Shown here: positions 26,686 through 36,340 of the stretch, one piece after another
Layout: every line of letters starts with the position of its first letter
Numbering within the stretch: position 1 is the first letter of the stretch
Assembly (NCBI RefSeq): GCF_024298965.1
Contig: NZ_CP085193.1
Coordinates: 9,734,001-9,798,000 of the forward strand
Length of the DNA: 64,000 bases
Direction of reading: 5' to 3'
Source: Streptomyces rapamycinicus NRRL 5491
Lineage (GTDB): Bacteria > Actinomycetota > Actinomycetes > Streptomycetales > Streptomycetaceae
The notes under the pieces: generated by a model
What the model saw: only the letters and a program-made list of their open reading frames with translations
What the model was told of the DNA's origin: nothing
Database searches by the model: none
Position numbers and translations under genes: made by a program

Positions 26686-27819
26686 GTGTGGGGGATCAAC
26701 GGTCGTCAGGGGAAGGCTCTACGGGGCGGTGGCCTCGTGCTGCTTCTGGCAGCCGTTCTCGCGGGCTGCGGGGGCGGCGATGGGCAGTCCGAGGGTCTGG
26801 CCGGATCAGCGTCGGGTGCGCCGAAAGGGTCGGCGTCCGGCTCGTCGGCGGATTCCAGGACCGGGCTGCTCTACCGGGACAAGGAAGTCTCGCTGAGTAA
26901 TGTCCGGGCGATCAAGAACGGCTGCCCGTCCGACTTCTCCTTCTACGTGGAGTTCGCGGACAGCGGGCCGCGCGTTCTCGGGCCCAATGAGTCGAACCCG
27001 CGCCTGAACGACGACGGGGACCAGACGGACGAGGGCAGGCCGCCCGTCCTGTCCTGGGAGCCTCCCTGCTCCTGGGACGACGAGGTGTTGGACTTCGACG
27101 ACGTGGCCGTCGCCAAGGTCGCCGCGGACGCCGGGGACCTCGACCAGGCGGGCTGCCAGGATGCCGCACGGGCAGCGGTCGGCAACGGCACGGATGTCGA
27201 CCGCTACAAGACCGGGGCCCTGGCGGCGGGGGACCGGTTCTGCGAGGACTTCGCCGCGGGCGGCCGCGTGGTCCTCCTGCGCGTGGTGAAGGCGAGCGGA
27301 TCCCCCGTCGGGGAGCTGACATTGTCGGCGACCGTGTGGGCCGGGCCGGCGAAGACCGAGGGCGCGCCGGCGCAGCCCGGTGACAAGGTCTATGAGAACC
27401 AGCCCGTCACGGTGTCCGACGACGTGGCCAAGGCACACGGCTGCGTCCTCGGCAGCGTTGGGCTGGGTTCGGACATGCCGGTCGTTACGTACAGGAACAG
27501 GCTGAACGGCGGCGGGGGAGACATCGAGTACCGCGCGAGCTGTCTGTCCGGAAGCCCGAAGATGTGGTTCCGCGGATACGTGGCCCGGGTGGAGGGCGGT
27601 GCCGACCCGGACCTCACCGCTTGCCAGGACGCCGCGGCGCGCGGCGAGAGCAACGAACTCGAGGTACCGGTCTCCGAACTGCGGACCGGGGACCGGTTCT
27701 GCAGGTTCGACAGTCTCGACAAGGACGTCGCTCTGCTGAAGGTGACCGCCGTAACCACCAAGGCGCCCGCCTCGGTGACCTTCTCGGTCACCCGCTGGAA
27801 AGCTCCCGAACCGTCGTAG
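26686..27819 (+). CDS. Lipoprotein with two tandem four-cysteine repeats
   Basis: Secreted lipoprotein of 377 residues. A signal peptide (LRGGGLVLLLAAVLAGC) ends in lipobox LAGC, and a Gly/Ser linker follows. The mature part consists of two related halves of about 140-150 residues. Each holds four Cys in the same order, with the matching stretches GCQDAARA...GDRFC and ACQDAAAR...GDRFC, so internal duplication is likely. The GTG at 26686 follows GGGGGAG. The function is unknown; the protein probably sits on the cell surface. Confidence 0.85.
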   Translation: MWGINGRQGKALRGGGLVLLLAAVLAGCGGGDGQSEGLAGSASGAPKGSASGSSADSRTGLLYRDKEVSLSNVRAIKNGCPSDFSFYVEFADSGPRVLGPNESNPRLNDDGDQTDEGRPPVLSWEPPCSWDDEVLDFDDVAVAKVAADAGDLDQAGCQDAARAAVGNGTDVDRYKTGALAAGDRFCEDFAAGGRVVLLRVVKASGSPVGELTLSATVWAGPAKTEGAPAQPGDKVYENQPVTVSDDVAKAHGCVLGSVGLGSDMPVVTYRNRLNGGGGDIEYRASCLSGSPKMWFRGYVARVEGGADPDLTACQDAAARGESNELEVPVSELRTGDRFCRFDSLDKDVALLKVTAVTTKAPASVTFSVTRWKAPEPS

Positions 27820-27894
27820 CGACGGCCCAGGCGGTGGATGTCCCTTCGACCGTGGCGGGGCCGCCCGGTCGCGGAGCTGGGGTGCGAGGTTCAC

Positions 27895-28791
27895 TCATAT
27901 GTCCTCGCCTTCCCCGACTCCGCGGCCGCGGGTTGGGGAAGGGTCCACCGCGGGGGTTCCGGGCCGGGCGAGTGCGATGGCGGTCGGGCTGCCGGGTTCC
28001 GCCGTGTACATCACCAGCTGCAGGTCGCTGCCGGGCAGCAGCAGGGTGTGGCGATCCAACTCCAGTTCGCCCAGGTCCGGGTGGTGCAGGTGCTTGCGCA
28101 GCGTCGGTATGGGGCGTACGTCGTGGTCGCGCCAGCCGACGGCGAAGTCCGGGCTGTGCGCGGCGAACTCGTTGACCAGTTCGCCGAGGACGCGGTCGGC
28201 CGGGTAGCGGGCGCCGGCCGTGCGCAGTTGGGCGGCGGACTGCCGGGCGAACTCGCCTTCCGCGCCGGCCGGTGCCGAACAGAGGGAGCCGCCCAGCCGG
28301 AGGGACAGCCGCACGGTGTTGCGCTCTTCGGGGGGCAGCAGCCCGAAGTCGGTGATCAACTCGGCTGCCGCTCCGTTCCAGGCCACGATGTCCTGCCGCT
28401 CGTCGACGAGGTAGGCGGGTATCGGACCGAGCCGGTTCAGTAGTCGGTGGGCGTCGGCGGGCACCGGACTCCGGTCGGCGTTCGTGCCGGGCGGGATCTG
28501 GCCGGCCAGCCGCGCCAGGTGTTCGCGTTCGGCGGCGGTGAGCCGTAGTGCCGTCCCCAGCGCGGCCAGCACCTGCGGCGACGGGCGCGGTGCGCGGGCC
28601 TGCTCCAGCCGCTCGTAGTAGTTGACCGACACCCCGGCCAGTGCGGCCACCTCTTCGCGGCGCAGCCCGGGCGTGCGCCGGGCCCGGTGGCCCGGCGGGT
28701 GGATGGCCGTGGCCGGCAGCCGGTCCGGGGGCAGTGCCTCCCGCCGTCGGCGCAGGAAGTCGGCCAGTTCGCTTCTGCTCACCCCATTCAT
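27895..28791 (-). CDS. XRE-family regulator (MmyB-like ligand domain)
   Basis: Regulator of 298 residues. The N-terminal HTH (about 5-80) includes TPGLRREEVAALAGVSVNYY, the hallmark of a large actinobacterial XRE group. The C-terminal half (about 105-270) has the MmyB-type pattern YLVDERQDIVAWN, probably binding a fatty-acid-like or other hydrophobic ligand. The ATG at 28789-28791 has no clear Shine-Dalgarno. It is divergent from the SnoaL/NAD(P)-binding pair and probably controls it. Confidence 0.9.
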   Translation of the reverse strand: MNGVSRSELADFLRRRREALPPDRLPATAIHPPGHRARRTPGLRREEVAALAGVSVNYYERLEQARAPRPSPQVLAALGTALRLTAAEREHLARLAGQIPPGTNADRSPVPADAHRLLNRLGPIPAYLVDERQDIVAWNGAAAELITDFGLLPPEERNTVRLSLRLGGSLCSAPAGAEGEFARQSAAQLRTAGARYPADRVLGELVNEFAAHSPDFAVGWRDHDVRPIPTLRKHLHHPDLGELELDRHTLLLPGSDLQLVMYTAEPGSPTAIALARPGTPAVDPSPTRGRGVGEGEDI

Positions 28792-28911
28792 GGTGGCAGG
28801 AGGTGCCCGGCATAGCCACGGACTGGCGGTCCGGGGCTCAGCTGTCAGTTCCCCGGCGGCGGGTCCGTGTCCAGTCTGGACTTCACACCCCGTTGAACAT
28901 TGGAGGACACC

Positions 28912-29355
28912 ATGCCGCGCACTCCCGAGGAGACGATGCGCCGACTGCTGGATCTGATGCTGGCCAAGGACATGGACGCCGTCGCCGATTTGTGGGCGGA
29001 AGACGGCACCGCCGAGTTCCCGTTCGCCGCCGGGGCCTCGCCGCGGCGGCTGGTCGGGCGGGAAGCGGTCCGTGGCTACCTGGCCGGCTTCCCGGAGGTG
29101 TATGACGTGCGGGAGATCGCCGCGATCACCGTGCACCATACGGAACGGCCGGACACCGTTGTGGTGGAGTACCACGCGATGGGGCACTCGGTGCGCACCG
29201 GAGAGCCCTATCGGATGAACTACATCGTGGTGATCACCGTCCAGGACGGTCTGATCACCCGCTTCCGGGACTACTGGAACCCGCTGGCCAATGCCACAGC
29301 GGCCGGGGCCCTGCCCGAACTGCTCGATTCGCTGCGTTCGGAGACCGCTCGATGA
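28912..29355 (+). CDS. SnoaL-like / NTF2-fold protein
   Basis: Protein of 147 residues with the NTF2-like SnoaL pattern: an N-terminal helix (RRLLDLMLAKDMDAVADLWAE), then strands with FRDYWNP near the end. Members include polyketide cyclases, isomerases and ketosteroid-isomerase-like enzymes. The ATG at 28912 has GGAGG five bases upstream. Its stop overlaps the next start as ATGA, so translation is coupled. Confidence 0.88.
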   Translation: MPRTPEETMRRLLDLMLAKDMDAVADLWAEDGTAEFPFAAGASPRRLVGREAVRGYLAGFPEVYDVREIAAITVHHTERPDTVVVEYHAMGHSVRTGEPYRMNYIVVITVQDGLITRFRDYWNPLANATAAGALPELLDSLRSETAR

Positions 29356-30200
29356 CCGGCGTGCTGGTGACCGGCGGCACCGGGAAGACCGGGAGCGCAC
29401 TGGTGGAACTGCTGCGCGGCAACGGTGTGCCGGTCCGGGTGGCCAGCCGCCACCCGGCTGCCGGTGATCTGGACGCGGTCCGGTTCGACTGGGAGGACCC
29501 GGCCACCCACCCGGCCGCGTTGCGCGGGGTGGACCGGGTCTTCCTGGTGCCTCCGGTGAACACTGTGAACCCGATGCCGCTGGTAGGCCCGTTCCTGGCC
29601 GAGGCGCGACGCCTCGGGGTGCGCCGGACAGTACTTCTCGGATCCGCCATCGTATTGCCGAACGCTCCCAGTGCGCTGGAGCTGGCCGCGCAGGTGCGGG
29701 CCCGGCCGGGGTGGGTGGTGCTGCGCGCGTCCGGGTTCATGCAGAACTTCCTGAGCCCGCACCCGGTGGGCGAGCGGATCCGGCGGCACGGCGAGATCCG
29801 CACCGCAGCCGGTGACGGCCGAGTGGGCTGGATCGACGCGCGGGACATCGCGGCGGCCGCGTCCGTCCTGCTGACCGGCCCCGGTGCCGAGCCGAGCGAC
29901 CAGCGTGACTACCTGCTCACCGGGCCGAAGGCCATGAGCTACCAGGACGCGGCGGCGATCATCACCGCCCGCACCGGGCGGTCGGTCCGAGTGGTGACCA
30001 TCGGGTCCGATGAGCAGGCGGCCAACTACCGGGCCGCGGGCGCGTCCGCCGAGTTCGCCGCCGCCATCGCCGCTGTGGAAGACGGCATCAGGGCCGGTCG
30101 GGAAGACCAGGTCAGTACCGCGGTGCTGGACCTGACCGGCCGTCCGCCCCGTACCTTCGGCGAATTCGTCCAGGAGCACGGCTACGAGATCCATGCATGA
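29352..30200 (+). CDS. NmrA-like NAD(P)-binding protein
   Basis: Protein of 282 residues in the atypical short-chain dehydrogenase group. The nucleotide motif VTGGTGKTGS is at residues 6-15, followed by VASRH, typical of NADPH preference. The WIDARDIAAAA stretch is typical of NmrA/QOR2-like proteins. No classical YxxxK catalytic pair is evident, so it may be a redox sensor or a quinone-reductase-type enzyme. It is coupled to the SnoaL-like gene and sits opposite the XRE regulator. Confidence 0.88.
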   Translation: MTGVLVTGGTGKTGSALVELLRGNGVPVRVASRHPAAGDLDAVRFDWEDPATHPAALRGVDRVFLVPPVNTVNPMPLVGPFLAEARRLGVRRTVLLGSAIVLPNAPSALELAAQVRARPGWVVLRASGFMQNFLSPHPVGERIRRHGEIRTAAGDGRVGWIDARDIAAAASVLLTGPGAEPSDQRDYLLTGPKAMSYQDAAAIITARTGRSVRVVTIGSDEQAANYRAAGASAEFAAAIAAVEDGIRAGREDQVSTAVLDLTGRPPRTFGEFVQEHGYEIHA

Positions 30201-30691
30201 GCCGACGGCCGGAGGAATGCTGGAATTATGTCCGAGTGTTGTCAAAAATTATCGGCCTTGGCATGCTGTCCGTATGCGAGTCGTCAGAACGCAGTGCGTG
30301 CTCCGGCCGTGGCAGGGGCCGGCCGGCAGACGCGACGCCGCACGGACACGGGAAGCGGAACCGCGGCGCGGTCAGCGTCCGGCCTCCGACCCGCGGTCCG
30401 CGTAGCTGGGCGTCAGGCGCCGGTCGCGCCGCACACGAGCGGCGATGCCGACGCGGACCACGCCGACGCGGACGACGCGGACGGGATCCTCAAGTCCTCG
30501 GGCAGCACGGAGTGTTCTTCAGGGTGTCTTCCGCACGGGGTGCATCGGCCGGTCGCACACGGCGAGGCCGGGGCCCCTCCTTCCGCGAGCTCAGGACCCA
30601 GGTCGACGCGGGACCGGGTTCCGCGCGCCGCTGACGGCTGCTTCCGATCCGATGACCATCGGATCCGCTCGTCACGACAGGGAGTTGTGCC
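30201..30691. other. Long intergenic region with GAC/GCG-rich tract
   Basis: About 490 bp without a convincing gene. An AT-richer stretch at about 30230-30265 (TTGTCAAAAATTATCGG) could contain a promoter. At 30448-30484 is a degenerate repeat of CCGACGCGGAC/GACGACGCGGAC units. Open frames here have Arg-rich composition and no motifs. Confidence 0.4.
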
Positions 30692-32011
30692 ATGGAGATC
30701 AACCCAAACACCGGGGCCCGGCCCGCCCGGGGAAGGACCCCGGTCTCGCGACGATGGCTGCTGGGGGCCTCTGCCGGGGCCTTCCTGGCTGTTGGCTGCA
30801 AGAACGAAAGCCAAGGCAGCCAGGCGGACTCGGCGAAGAAGACCGAGGCTGAGGATGCCCCGCAGAACCGCGCTGCCGTCGTCGGCCCGAGCGGGGTACT
30901 GGGGGCGAACTTCAATGAGGATCCGACCCGAGTGGACAGGGACGCGCTGAACGCCCTCGACGCCACCTGGGTGCGTGGCTTCGTACCGATGGACACCATC
31001 AAGGACGGCACGGACCCATCGCGGCAGCGGGCGATCCAGAACCTCCTTGAGCTGCGCGAACAGGGGTTCGGCACGATCCTGGCGCTGAAATTCCAGTTCA
31101 GCAAGGAAGATCAGACGGTCCCTTCCCCGACGGGGGAGGAGATGAAGGCCGAACTGGCCGCGGTTGACGAGGTGTTGCGGACCGTACTGGACAAGGTGGA
31201 CATCCTCACTGTCGGCAACGAGCCCTTCCTCGAAACCCACGCGGAGGAGAGGCTGACGAAGCTGAACCCCTTCTACCAGGAGGTGGCCAAACATGTCATC
31301 GCCTATCGGAAGAAACGATTCCCTGACGGCTGCCGGACGCATCTCTACATGGGAGCCCTCAACCACCTCGACGATCCAGAAATGATCTCGGACGCGACCA
31401 GGGACTGGATCGAGTTCGTCAACGACACCCCACAGCTCGAGGGTCTGGACATCCATCCGCACGTGACGTCGGCTCAGGCCGCCCAGAAGTACCTCGACTA
31501 CGTACTACGCTGGCTCGACGACGACAAGAAGTTCCTCGTCACCGAGTTCTCGCTGGTGAACCACTATGAGAAGCAGATGACCCGGAACATTCCCGCGGAC
31601 TTCGTCGATGCCTACGAGAAGGATCTGGACATCACCCGGGAGACGAAGGTGTGGCAGCTTCTCAAGCTCGCCGCGGAGCAGCGCTTCACGCAGCAGCAGT
31701 GGAACGACTTCCTGCGGATGAGCCCGTGGTTCGAGAGCGGAAAGCACTTCATGCGGGATGAGGTGCGGAAGTACCGGGAGACGGGCCGGCTGGCCGTGGC
31801 CACGTACGGTGTGGTGCAGCAGAAGGCGATGGTGACGGGCATCGACAAGGACAAGAAGCCCTGGATGCTGAACAGCCTGTACGTCCCCCTCACCGTTCAG
31901 CACGACGAGGGTGGCGAACTCCCGCACAACTACACCGTCTTCGACGACTTCACGTCCCTGCAGCGCGAACAGGACCGCCTCCCGGTGCATCCGACGAAGG
32001 CGCGGGTGTAG
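30692..32011 (+). CDS. Exported TIM-barrel glycosidase-like lipoprotein
   Basis: Protein of 439 residues. The signal sequence contains a twin-arginine-like SRRWLLGAS and a lipobox-like LAVGC, so Tat export and lipidation are plausible. The mature domain resembles clan A glycoside hydrolases: TVGNEPF at about 170-176 (NEP acid/base position) and FLVTEFSL at about 282 (nucleophile-type Glu at a strand end). Sequence between them fits a TIM barrel (LDIHPHVTSA). Substrate is not evident. The ATG has GGGAG upstream. It stands alone. Confidence 0.78.
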   Translation: MEINPNTGARPARGRTPVSRRWLLGASAGAFLAVGCKNESQGSQADSAKKTEAEDAPQNRAAVVGPSGVLGANFNEDPTRVDRDALNALDATWVRGFVPMDTIKDGTDPSRQRAIQNLLELREQGFGTILALKFQFSKEDQTVPSPTGEEMKAELAAVDEVLRTVLDKVDILTVGNEPFLETHAEERLTKLNPFYQEVAKHVIAYRKKRFPDGCRTHLYMGALNHLDDPEMISDATRDWIEFVNDTPQLEGLDIHPHVTSAQAAQKYLDYVLRWLDDDKKFLVTEFSLVNHYEKQMTRNIPADFVDAYEKDLDITRETKVWQLLKLAAEQRFTQQQWNDFLRMSPWFESGKHFMRDEVRKYRETGRLAVATYGVVQQKAMVTGIDKDKKPWMLNSLYVPLTVQHDEGGELPHNYTVFDDFTSLQREQDRLPVHPTKARV

Positions 32012-32321
32012 GCCGGGCGGCGGGTTCGTCAGCGCCGGGTGGCTGGAGAGGGAACTTGAAGACGTCGAGGACCCGGCCGTGGTCTTCGCCTCATCGATGC
32101 GGCTGACCGGCCGGCTGGTCCGTACGCGTCCGCGCATGTCCTCAGTGTGCTGCGGATGTTCGGCATGGACGACACCGAGGCGCGTCGGATCGTGGCGTTG
32201 CCACTCCCCGTCGACAAGGCTCCGGCCACGTCGATCTGACGTCGGCCGGGCCGGGCCGGGTCGGAGAGCCGGTGGCAGGCTGCTGTGACGGGAATCGGCG
32301 TTGCCCTGCAGACGCGAGGAC
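32012..32321. other. Intergenic region with possible gene remnant
   Basis: About 310 bp. One short frame ending in TGA at 32237-32239 reads SAHVLSVLRMFGMDDTEARR and looks like the C-terminal tail of a decayed gene with no start. A GGGCC-rich simple repeat follows at about 32244-32263. Nothing else is supported. Confidence 0.3.
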
Positions 32322-33482
32322 TCAACCGGCTTCAGCGCGGTGCCCGCTCATCACTGCCAGGCTTTCGTCGCGGATGGGGTGTGAGGTGTCGCGGTCGGGC
32401 CGGTAGGGGGCCAGGGCGGGGTCGGGGATGGAAGTGGTGAGTTCCTCGGCGGCGAGGGCCGCGAGGAGCGGGGCGAGTGTGACGCCGCTGTGGGTGGTGA
32501 TGGTGTAGAGGCCGGGAGCCTGGAGATGCGGGCCGACCAGGGGAAGGCCGTCTTCGGGAACGGGGCGGACACCGATCCGGGTACCCCCCAGGGAGCGGAA
32601 GGCGGGCAGGATCGCGGCGCACCGGCTGAGGAGGTCCGCTTCGGGCGGCACATCGGTTGACGCGGTCGGGGCGAGGAGGGCGTCGACCGGCCAGGAGATG
32701 GCGCAGACCCGGTTGCCCGGGGCGGGGCGCAGATCGACACCGGGGGTCGCGACGATGGCGCGCAGCGGCTCGGCGAGCGGGACGGACTCGCCCACCAGAC
32801 CGGGGATCTGGCGCAACGGCAGCCGTACCCGGGCCAGTTCGGCGATGCGCCCGGCGTCGGGGCCCGCACAGTTGACGATGTGGTCGGCCTCGAAGCGCCG
32901 GCCCCGTGCCTCGGCGCCGCGTACCCGCTCACCGTCCAGCAGCAGGGCGGTGACGGGACTGTCGTAGCGGATGTCGGCGCCCAGGGTCGCGGCCCGGTCG
33001 AGGAGGGTGCGTGCGAGGAGGGGGGCGTCGTACCAGGCGGCGTCGTCGTGCACGACGAGTTCGGTGGCGCGGCAGGAGGCGGGGTCGACGGCAGGTGCGA
33101 GAGTGCGCAGCTCGCCGGGGTCGGCGGTGCGGCAGGGGTGCCCCCAGCCCGCGAGGCGCTCGGCACGTGCGCGGAGGACGCGCTGTTCCTCGTCGGTGTG
33201 GCCCCACTGGACGAGCGGCGCGGGATGGCGCCAGCCGTTGGCTCCTGTGCCCGCGTGGATCTCGTGCTCCAGCTCCCGGTGGAGCGCGGCGCTGCGCTGG
33301 TTGAGCAGGAAGTAGGAGTGGGGGGTCTTCAGATGGGTGACGTCGATGGAGAAGGTGGCGCTGGAGGTGCCCGGCGTGCGGCCGCCGGCGTCGAGCACGG
33401 TGACGCTGACACCTGCCTCGGCCAGGCGGTGGGCGGTGGCGGCGCCTATCACTCCGGCGCCGATGACGAGGGCACGGGTCAT
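32322..33482 (-). CDS. FAD-dependent oxidoreductase (DAO family)
   Basis: Flavoenzyme of 386 residues, D-amino-acid-oxidase/glycine-oxidase type. The N-terminal dinucleotide motif [15 protein letters not shown] is at about 5-19, with VTVLDAG ending the second strand. A C-terminal FAD motif ([13 protein letters not shown] ... [16 protein letters not shown]) is intact. It probably oxidises an amine or amino acid to an imine with FAD. The ATG has GAAGGAG upstream. It lies about 119 bp after the ABC transporter genes on the same strand, suggesting it acts on the imported substrate. Confidence 0.9.
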   Translation of the reverse strand: MTRALVIGAGVIGAATAHRLAEAGVSVTVLDAGGRTPGTSSATFSIDVTHLKTPHSYFLLNQRSAALHRELEHEIHAGTGANGWRHPAPLVQWGHTDEEQRVLRARAERLAGWGHPCRTADPGELRTLAPAVDPASCRATELVVHDDAAWYDAPLLARTLLDRAATLGADIRYDSPVTALLLDGERVRGAEARGRRFEADHIVNCAGPDAGRIAELARVRLPLRQIPGLVGESVPLAEPLRAIVATPGVDLRPAPGNRVCAISWPVDALLAPTASTDVPPEADLLSRCAAILPAFRSLGGTRIGVRPVPEDGLPLVGPHLQAPGLYTITTHSGVTLAPLLAALAAEELTTSIPDPALAPYRPDRDTSHPIRDESLAVMSGHRAEAG

Positions 33483-33564
33483 GGAGACTCCTTCGGTGGC
33501 GGTCAGGTGTGGGGCGGTCGGAGAGCGCGCCCGACGCCCGGAAATCCTTGCCGGGGTGGTCAGC

Positions 33565-33603
33565 GATCCCGGCGAGGTGGTCGGAGATCCCGGCGAGGTG
33601 GTC
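33565..33603. repeat. 21-bp tandem repeat at end of ABC ATPase gene
   Basis: GATCCCGGCGAGGTGGTC occurs at 33565-33582 and 33586-33603, period 21 bp, with a third degenerate copy just to the left. It lies between the ATPase stop and the oxidoreductase start, and may be a slippage product. Confidence 0.7.
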
Positions 33604-34369
33604 AGAGAACCTTGCTGAGGAAGGCGCGGGTGCGTTCGTGGCGCGGGTCGCTCAGCACGTCCGCCGGCGGGCCGGTCTCGACGACGGTTCCGTCGTCCAT
33701 GAACACCAGCGAGTCGCCGACCTCGCGGGCGAAGCCCATCTCGTGGGTGACGACGACCATGGTCATGCCGTCGTCGGCGAGTGCTCGCATCACCTCCAGC
33801 ACCTCTCCGACGAGTTCGGGGTCGAGCGCGGAGGTGGGCTCGTCGAAGAGCATCAGTTCGGGCTTCATGGCCAGCGCGCGGGCGATGGCCACCCGCTGCT
33901 GCTGGCCGCCGGAGAGCTGGGCGGGGTAGCTGCCCGCCTTGTCGGCGAGGCCGACGCGGTCGAGCAGTTCCGCGCCGCGTTCGCAGGCCTGTTTCTTCGG
34001 CTCCTTCCTGACCTGGACGGGGGCCTCGATGACGTTTTCCAGCGCGGTCATGTGTGGAAAGAGGTTGAAGCGCTGGAAGACCATGCCGATGCCCTGGCGG
34101 CGTCGTGAGACGGCCTTCTCGCTCAGCTCGTGGAGCTTGCCGTCCCGCTCTTCGTAGCCGACGAGCTCGTCACGGACGTACAGGCGTCCCCGGTCGATGG
34201 TCTCCAGATGGTTGACGCAGCGCAGGAAGGTGGACTTGCCGGATCCGGAGGGGCCCACCAGACACATCACCTCCCCGGGGGCGACGGTCAGGTCGATGCC
34301 CTTGAGCACGTCGGTGCGGCCGAAGCTCTTGTGCACGCTCTCGGCTCTGATCACGGCTGCTGGTGTCAA
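33602..34369 (-). CDS. Amino-acid ABC transporter, ATP-binding protein
   Basis: ATPase of 255 residues of the polar-amino-acid uptake family. Walker [10 protein letters not shown], signature [16 protein letters not shown], Walker [15 protein letters not shown] and the switch His in VVTHEMGF are all present. The TTG at 34367-34369 overlaps the permease stop (TTGA), implying coupling; a GTG at 34352-34354 is an alternative. It would pair with the upstream permease and binding protein. Confidence 0.95.
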   Translation of the reverse strand: MTPAAVIRAESVHKSFGRTDVLKGIDLTVAPGEVMCLVGPSGSGKSTFLRCVNHLETIDRGRLYVRDELVGYEERDGKLHELSEKAVSRRRQGIGMVFQRFNLFPHMTALENVIEAPVQVRKEPKKQACERGAELLDRVGLADKAGSYPAQLSGGQQQRVAIARALAMKPELMLFDEPTSALDPELVGEVLEVMRALADDGMTMVVVTHEMGFAREVGDSLVFMDDGTVVETGPPADVLSDPRHERTRAFLSKVL

Positions 34370-35301
34370 CGTGCGCTCTCCTTACGGTGGTTCCGGGCCG
34401 CGGCGCGCAACCGCTGGAGCGGGGTGGGCGGCAGATGGCGGCTGGTGCCGCGGCCGAAGCGCCGTTCCAGGTAGTACTGGCCGACGCCCAGCACGGAGGT
34501 CGCCACGAGGTACCAGAAGCAGGCGACGACCAGCAGCGGAACCTGCTGGAAGTTGCGTGAGTAGATGCCCTGGATGGAGGTCAGCAGCTCCGGCACGGCG
34601 ATGGCGAAGACCAGCGAGGTGGTCTTCAGCATGGAGATCACCTGATTGCCGGTGGGCGGGATGATGATGCGCAGTGCCTGCGGTAGCACGATGCGGCGCA
34701 GGGCCTGCCCGCGGGACATGCCCAGCGCCTGGGCGGCCTCGTTCTGGCCGTCGTCGACGGAGGTGATGCCCGCGCGGACGATCTCGGCCATGTACGCCGC
34801 CTCGTGCAGCCCGAGGCCGAGGACGGCGGCGGTGAGCTGGGTGATGAGGTCGTTCGTGTCGGCCCGCACGAACGTCGGCCCCCAGGGGATGCCGAGCCCG
34901 ATGGTGGGGACGACCGCGGAGAGGAAGTACCAGAAGAGGAGCTGGACCAGCAGCGGGGTGCCGCGGAAGAGCCAGATGTAGCACCAGCTGAGCCGGGAGA
35001 GTATCGGGTTGGCTGACATCCGCAGGACGGCGAGGACGATACCGCCGGCGATGCCGAGTGCCATGGCGAGGAACGTCAGCAGCAGCGTGGTCCGCAGCCC
35101 CTCCATGATCACCGGCGAGAAGAGGAACTCACCGACGGTCCCCCACTGCATACGGGGATTGGTGATCCAGCCCTCCAGGAGGAAGACCAGCAGGAAGGCC
35201 ACGACGACCGCGGCGACGCGCTGGCCCGGACGGCGCGGCGGGACGGGGCGCAGGGACTCGGCGGCGTCGCCGGAGTCCGCCCGGACGAGGGTCTCGGTCA
35301 T
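34366..35301 (-). CDS. Amino-acid ABC transporter permease
   Basis: Membrane permease of 311 residues of the HisM/GlnP type. About five or six hydrophobic segments follow a polar 30-residue N-terminus. The cytosolic EAA loop [22 protein letters not shown] contacts the ATPase. The ATG at 35299-35301 overlaps the binding-protein stop as ATGA. One permease gene is present, so a homodimer is likely. Confidence 0.95.
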   Translation of the reverse strand: MTETLVRADSGDAAESLRPVPPRRPGQRVAAVVVAFLLVFLLEGWITNPRMQWGTVGEFLFSPVIMEGLRTTLLLTFLAMALGIAGGIVLAVLRMSANPILSRLSWCYIWLFRGTPLLVQLLFWYFLSAVVPTIGLGIPWGPTFVRADTNDLITQLTAAVLGLGLHEAAYMAEIVRAGITSVDDGQNEAAQALGMSRGQALRRIVLPQALRIIIPPTGNQVISMLKTTSLVFAIAVPELLTSIQGIYSRNFQQVPLLVVACFWYLVATSVLGVGQYYLERRFGRGTSRHLPPTPLQRLRAAARNHRKESAR

Positions 35302-36209
35302 GCCGCGCCCCCGTTCACCGTGGCGCTCTTCAGGGCTCCGGACCTGATGTTCCACTGCTTGAGGATCTTCGCGTAGGTGCCGTTGTCGATAAGTTTCTGC
35401 AGGGCACCGCGGACAGCCCGTACCAAGGTCGGCTCCTCCTTGTTGATCAGGATTCCGTAGGGCAGGAAGCGGTACGGCTCACCGGCCGTGCGGAACCTGC
35501 CGTGCGACATCTCCGCCTGGTAGACGACGGTGGGGGTGCCGCCGACGAACGCGTCGGCGCGGCCCGTGGACAGCGCCTGGAAGCAGCCGACGGAGTCGGG
35601 GAAGACCAGTTTCTCCAGCTCCGGCTTGCCGTTCGCCGCACACTTCTCGGCCTGCGCCGCCACATCGTCCACCTGCGAGGTGCCCTGCTCGACGGCCACC
35701 TGGCTGCCGCACAGGCTGGTGAGGGAGCGGATGTTCCCGGCGGCCTTCCTGGAGGCGAGGATCGAGCTGCTGGTCTTCATGTAGTCGACGAACGTGACCT
35801 GCGACTGGCGCTCCTTCTTGTCGAGCATGGCCTGGATCGCCACGTCGTAGCGCCTGGACCGGACACCGCCGATGATGCTGTCGAAGTTCGCCTGCACCAG
35901 GTGCACGCGGACGCCGAGGATTTGGCCGACCGCGTGAATGAGGTCGGGTTCGGCGCCGATGACGGTCTTGTTGTCGATGTCCAGGAGGGACAGCGGCGGG
36001 TAGTCGTTGCCGACGGCCGAAGTGATGGACCCTTTGTCGCGAATGTCCCGAGGGAGCAGGGCACGGAGCGCGGGGTCGACGCGCTGCTCGGGCACCTTGG
36101 ACTGATTGACGGTCGCGGTGCCGCCACAGGCCGTCACGGTCAACGTGAGCAGCGTCGCGAGCGCGAGGGGAAGTGCGGTGGCGCGGGCTCGCGCATGCCT
36201 TCCGGTCAC
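35298..36209 (-). CDS. Amino-acid ABC transporter substrate-binding lipoprotein
   Basis: Protein of 303 residues, SBP family 3 type. Signal peptide ending in lipobox VTAC (about residue 28) anchors it outside the membrane. The ligand domain includes NDYPPLSLLD, typical of glutamine/ectoine-like binding proteins. The GTG at 36207-36209 has GGGAGG five bases upstream. It is the first gene of the uptake operon and is divergent from the LysR gene. Confidence 0.93.
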   Translation of the reverse strand: MTGRHARARATALPLALATLLTLTVTACGGTATVNQSKVPEQRVDPALRALLPRDIRDKGSITSAVGNDYPPLSLLDIDNKTVIGAEPDLIHAVGQILGVRVHLVQANFDSIIGGVRSRRYDVAIQAMLDKKERQSQVTFVDYMKTSSSILASRKAAGNIRSLTSLCGSQVAVEQGTSQVDDVAAQAEKCAANGKPELEKLVFPDSVGCFQALSTGRADAFVGGTPTVVYQAEMSHGRFRTAGEPYRFLPYGILINKEEPTLVRAVRGALQKLIDNGTYAKILKQWNIRSGALKSATVNGGAA

Positions 36210-36340
36210 GGTGCCTCCCTTCTGGGCCGCTGGTCAGAGGACCGGCGCGGGGCTGGTGAACGCCCAATCTGCGGGATGGCGGCGGCCTGGGCAAGAACAG
36301 GGAGAGTGAACGTTTCCATGCGGAGTGTTAAGTTCATTTG
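36210..36340. promoter_or_regulatory. Divergent promoter region, LysR / ABC importer
   Basis: A 131-bp region between the binding-protein GTG and the LysR ATG. LysR-type regulators usually bind such divergent regions. I see AT-richer sequence near the LysR start (GTGTTAAGTTCATTTG) but no fully convincing T-N11-A palindrome. Confidence 0.4.

Noticed and set aside
30448..30484. GAC/GCG repeat as a CRISPR-like array
   Set aside because: Units are short and degenerate without spacers; it is a simple repeat.
30197..30634. Possible 145-codon gene in the intergenic region
   Set aside because: Arg/Gly-rich translation, no Shine-Dalgarno and no motif; overlapping frames look alike.
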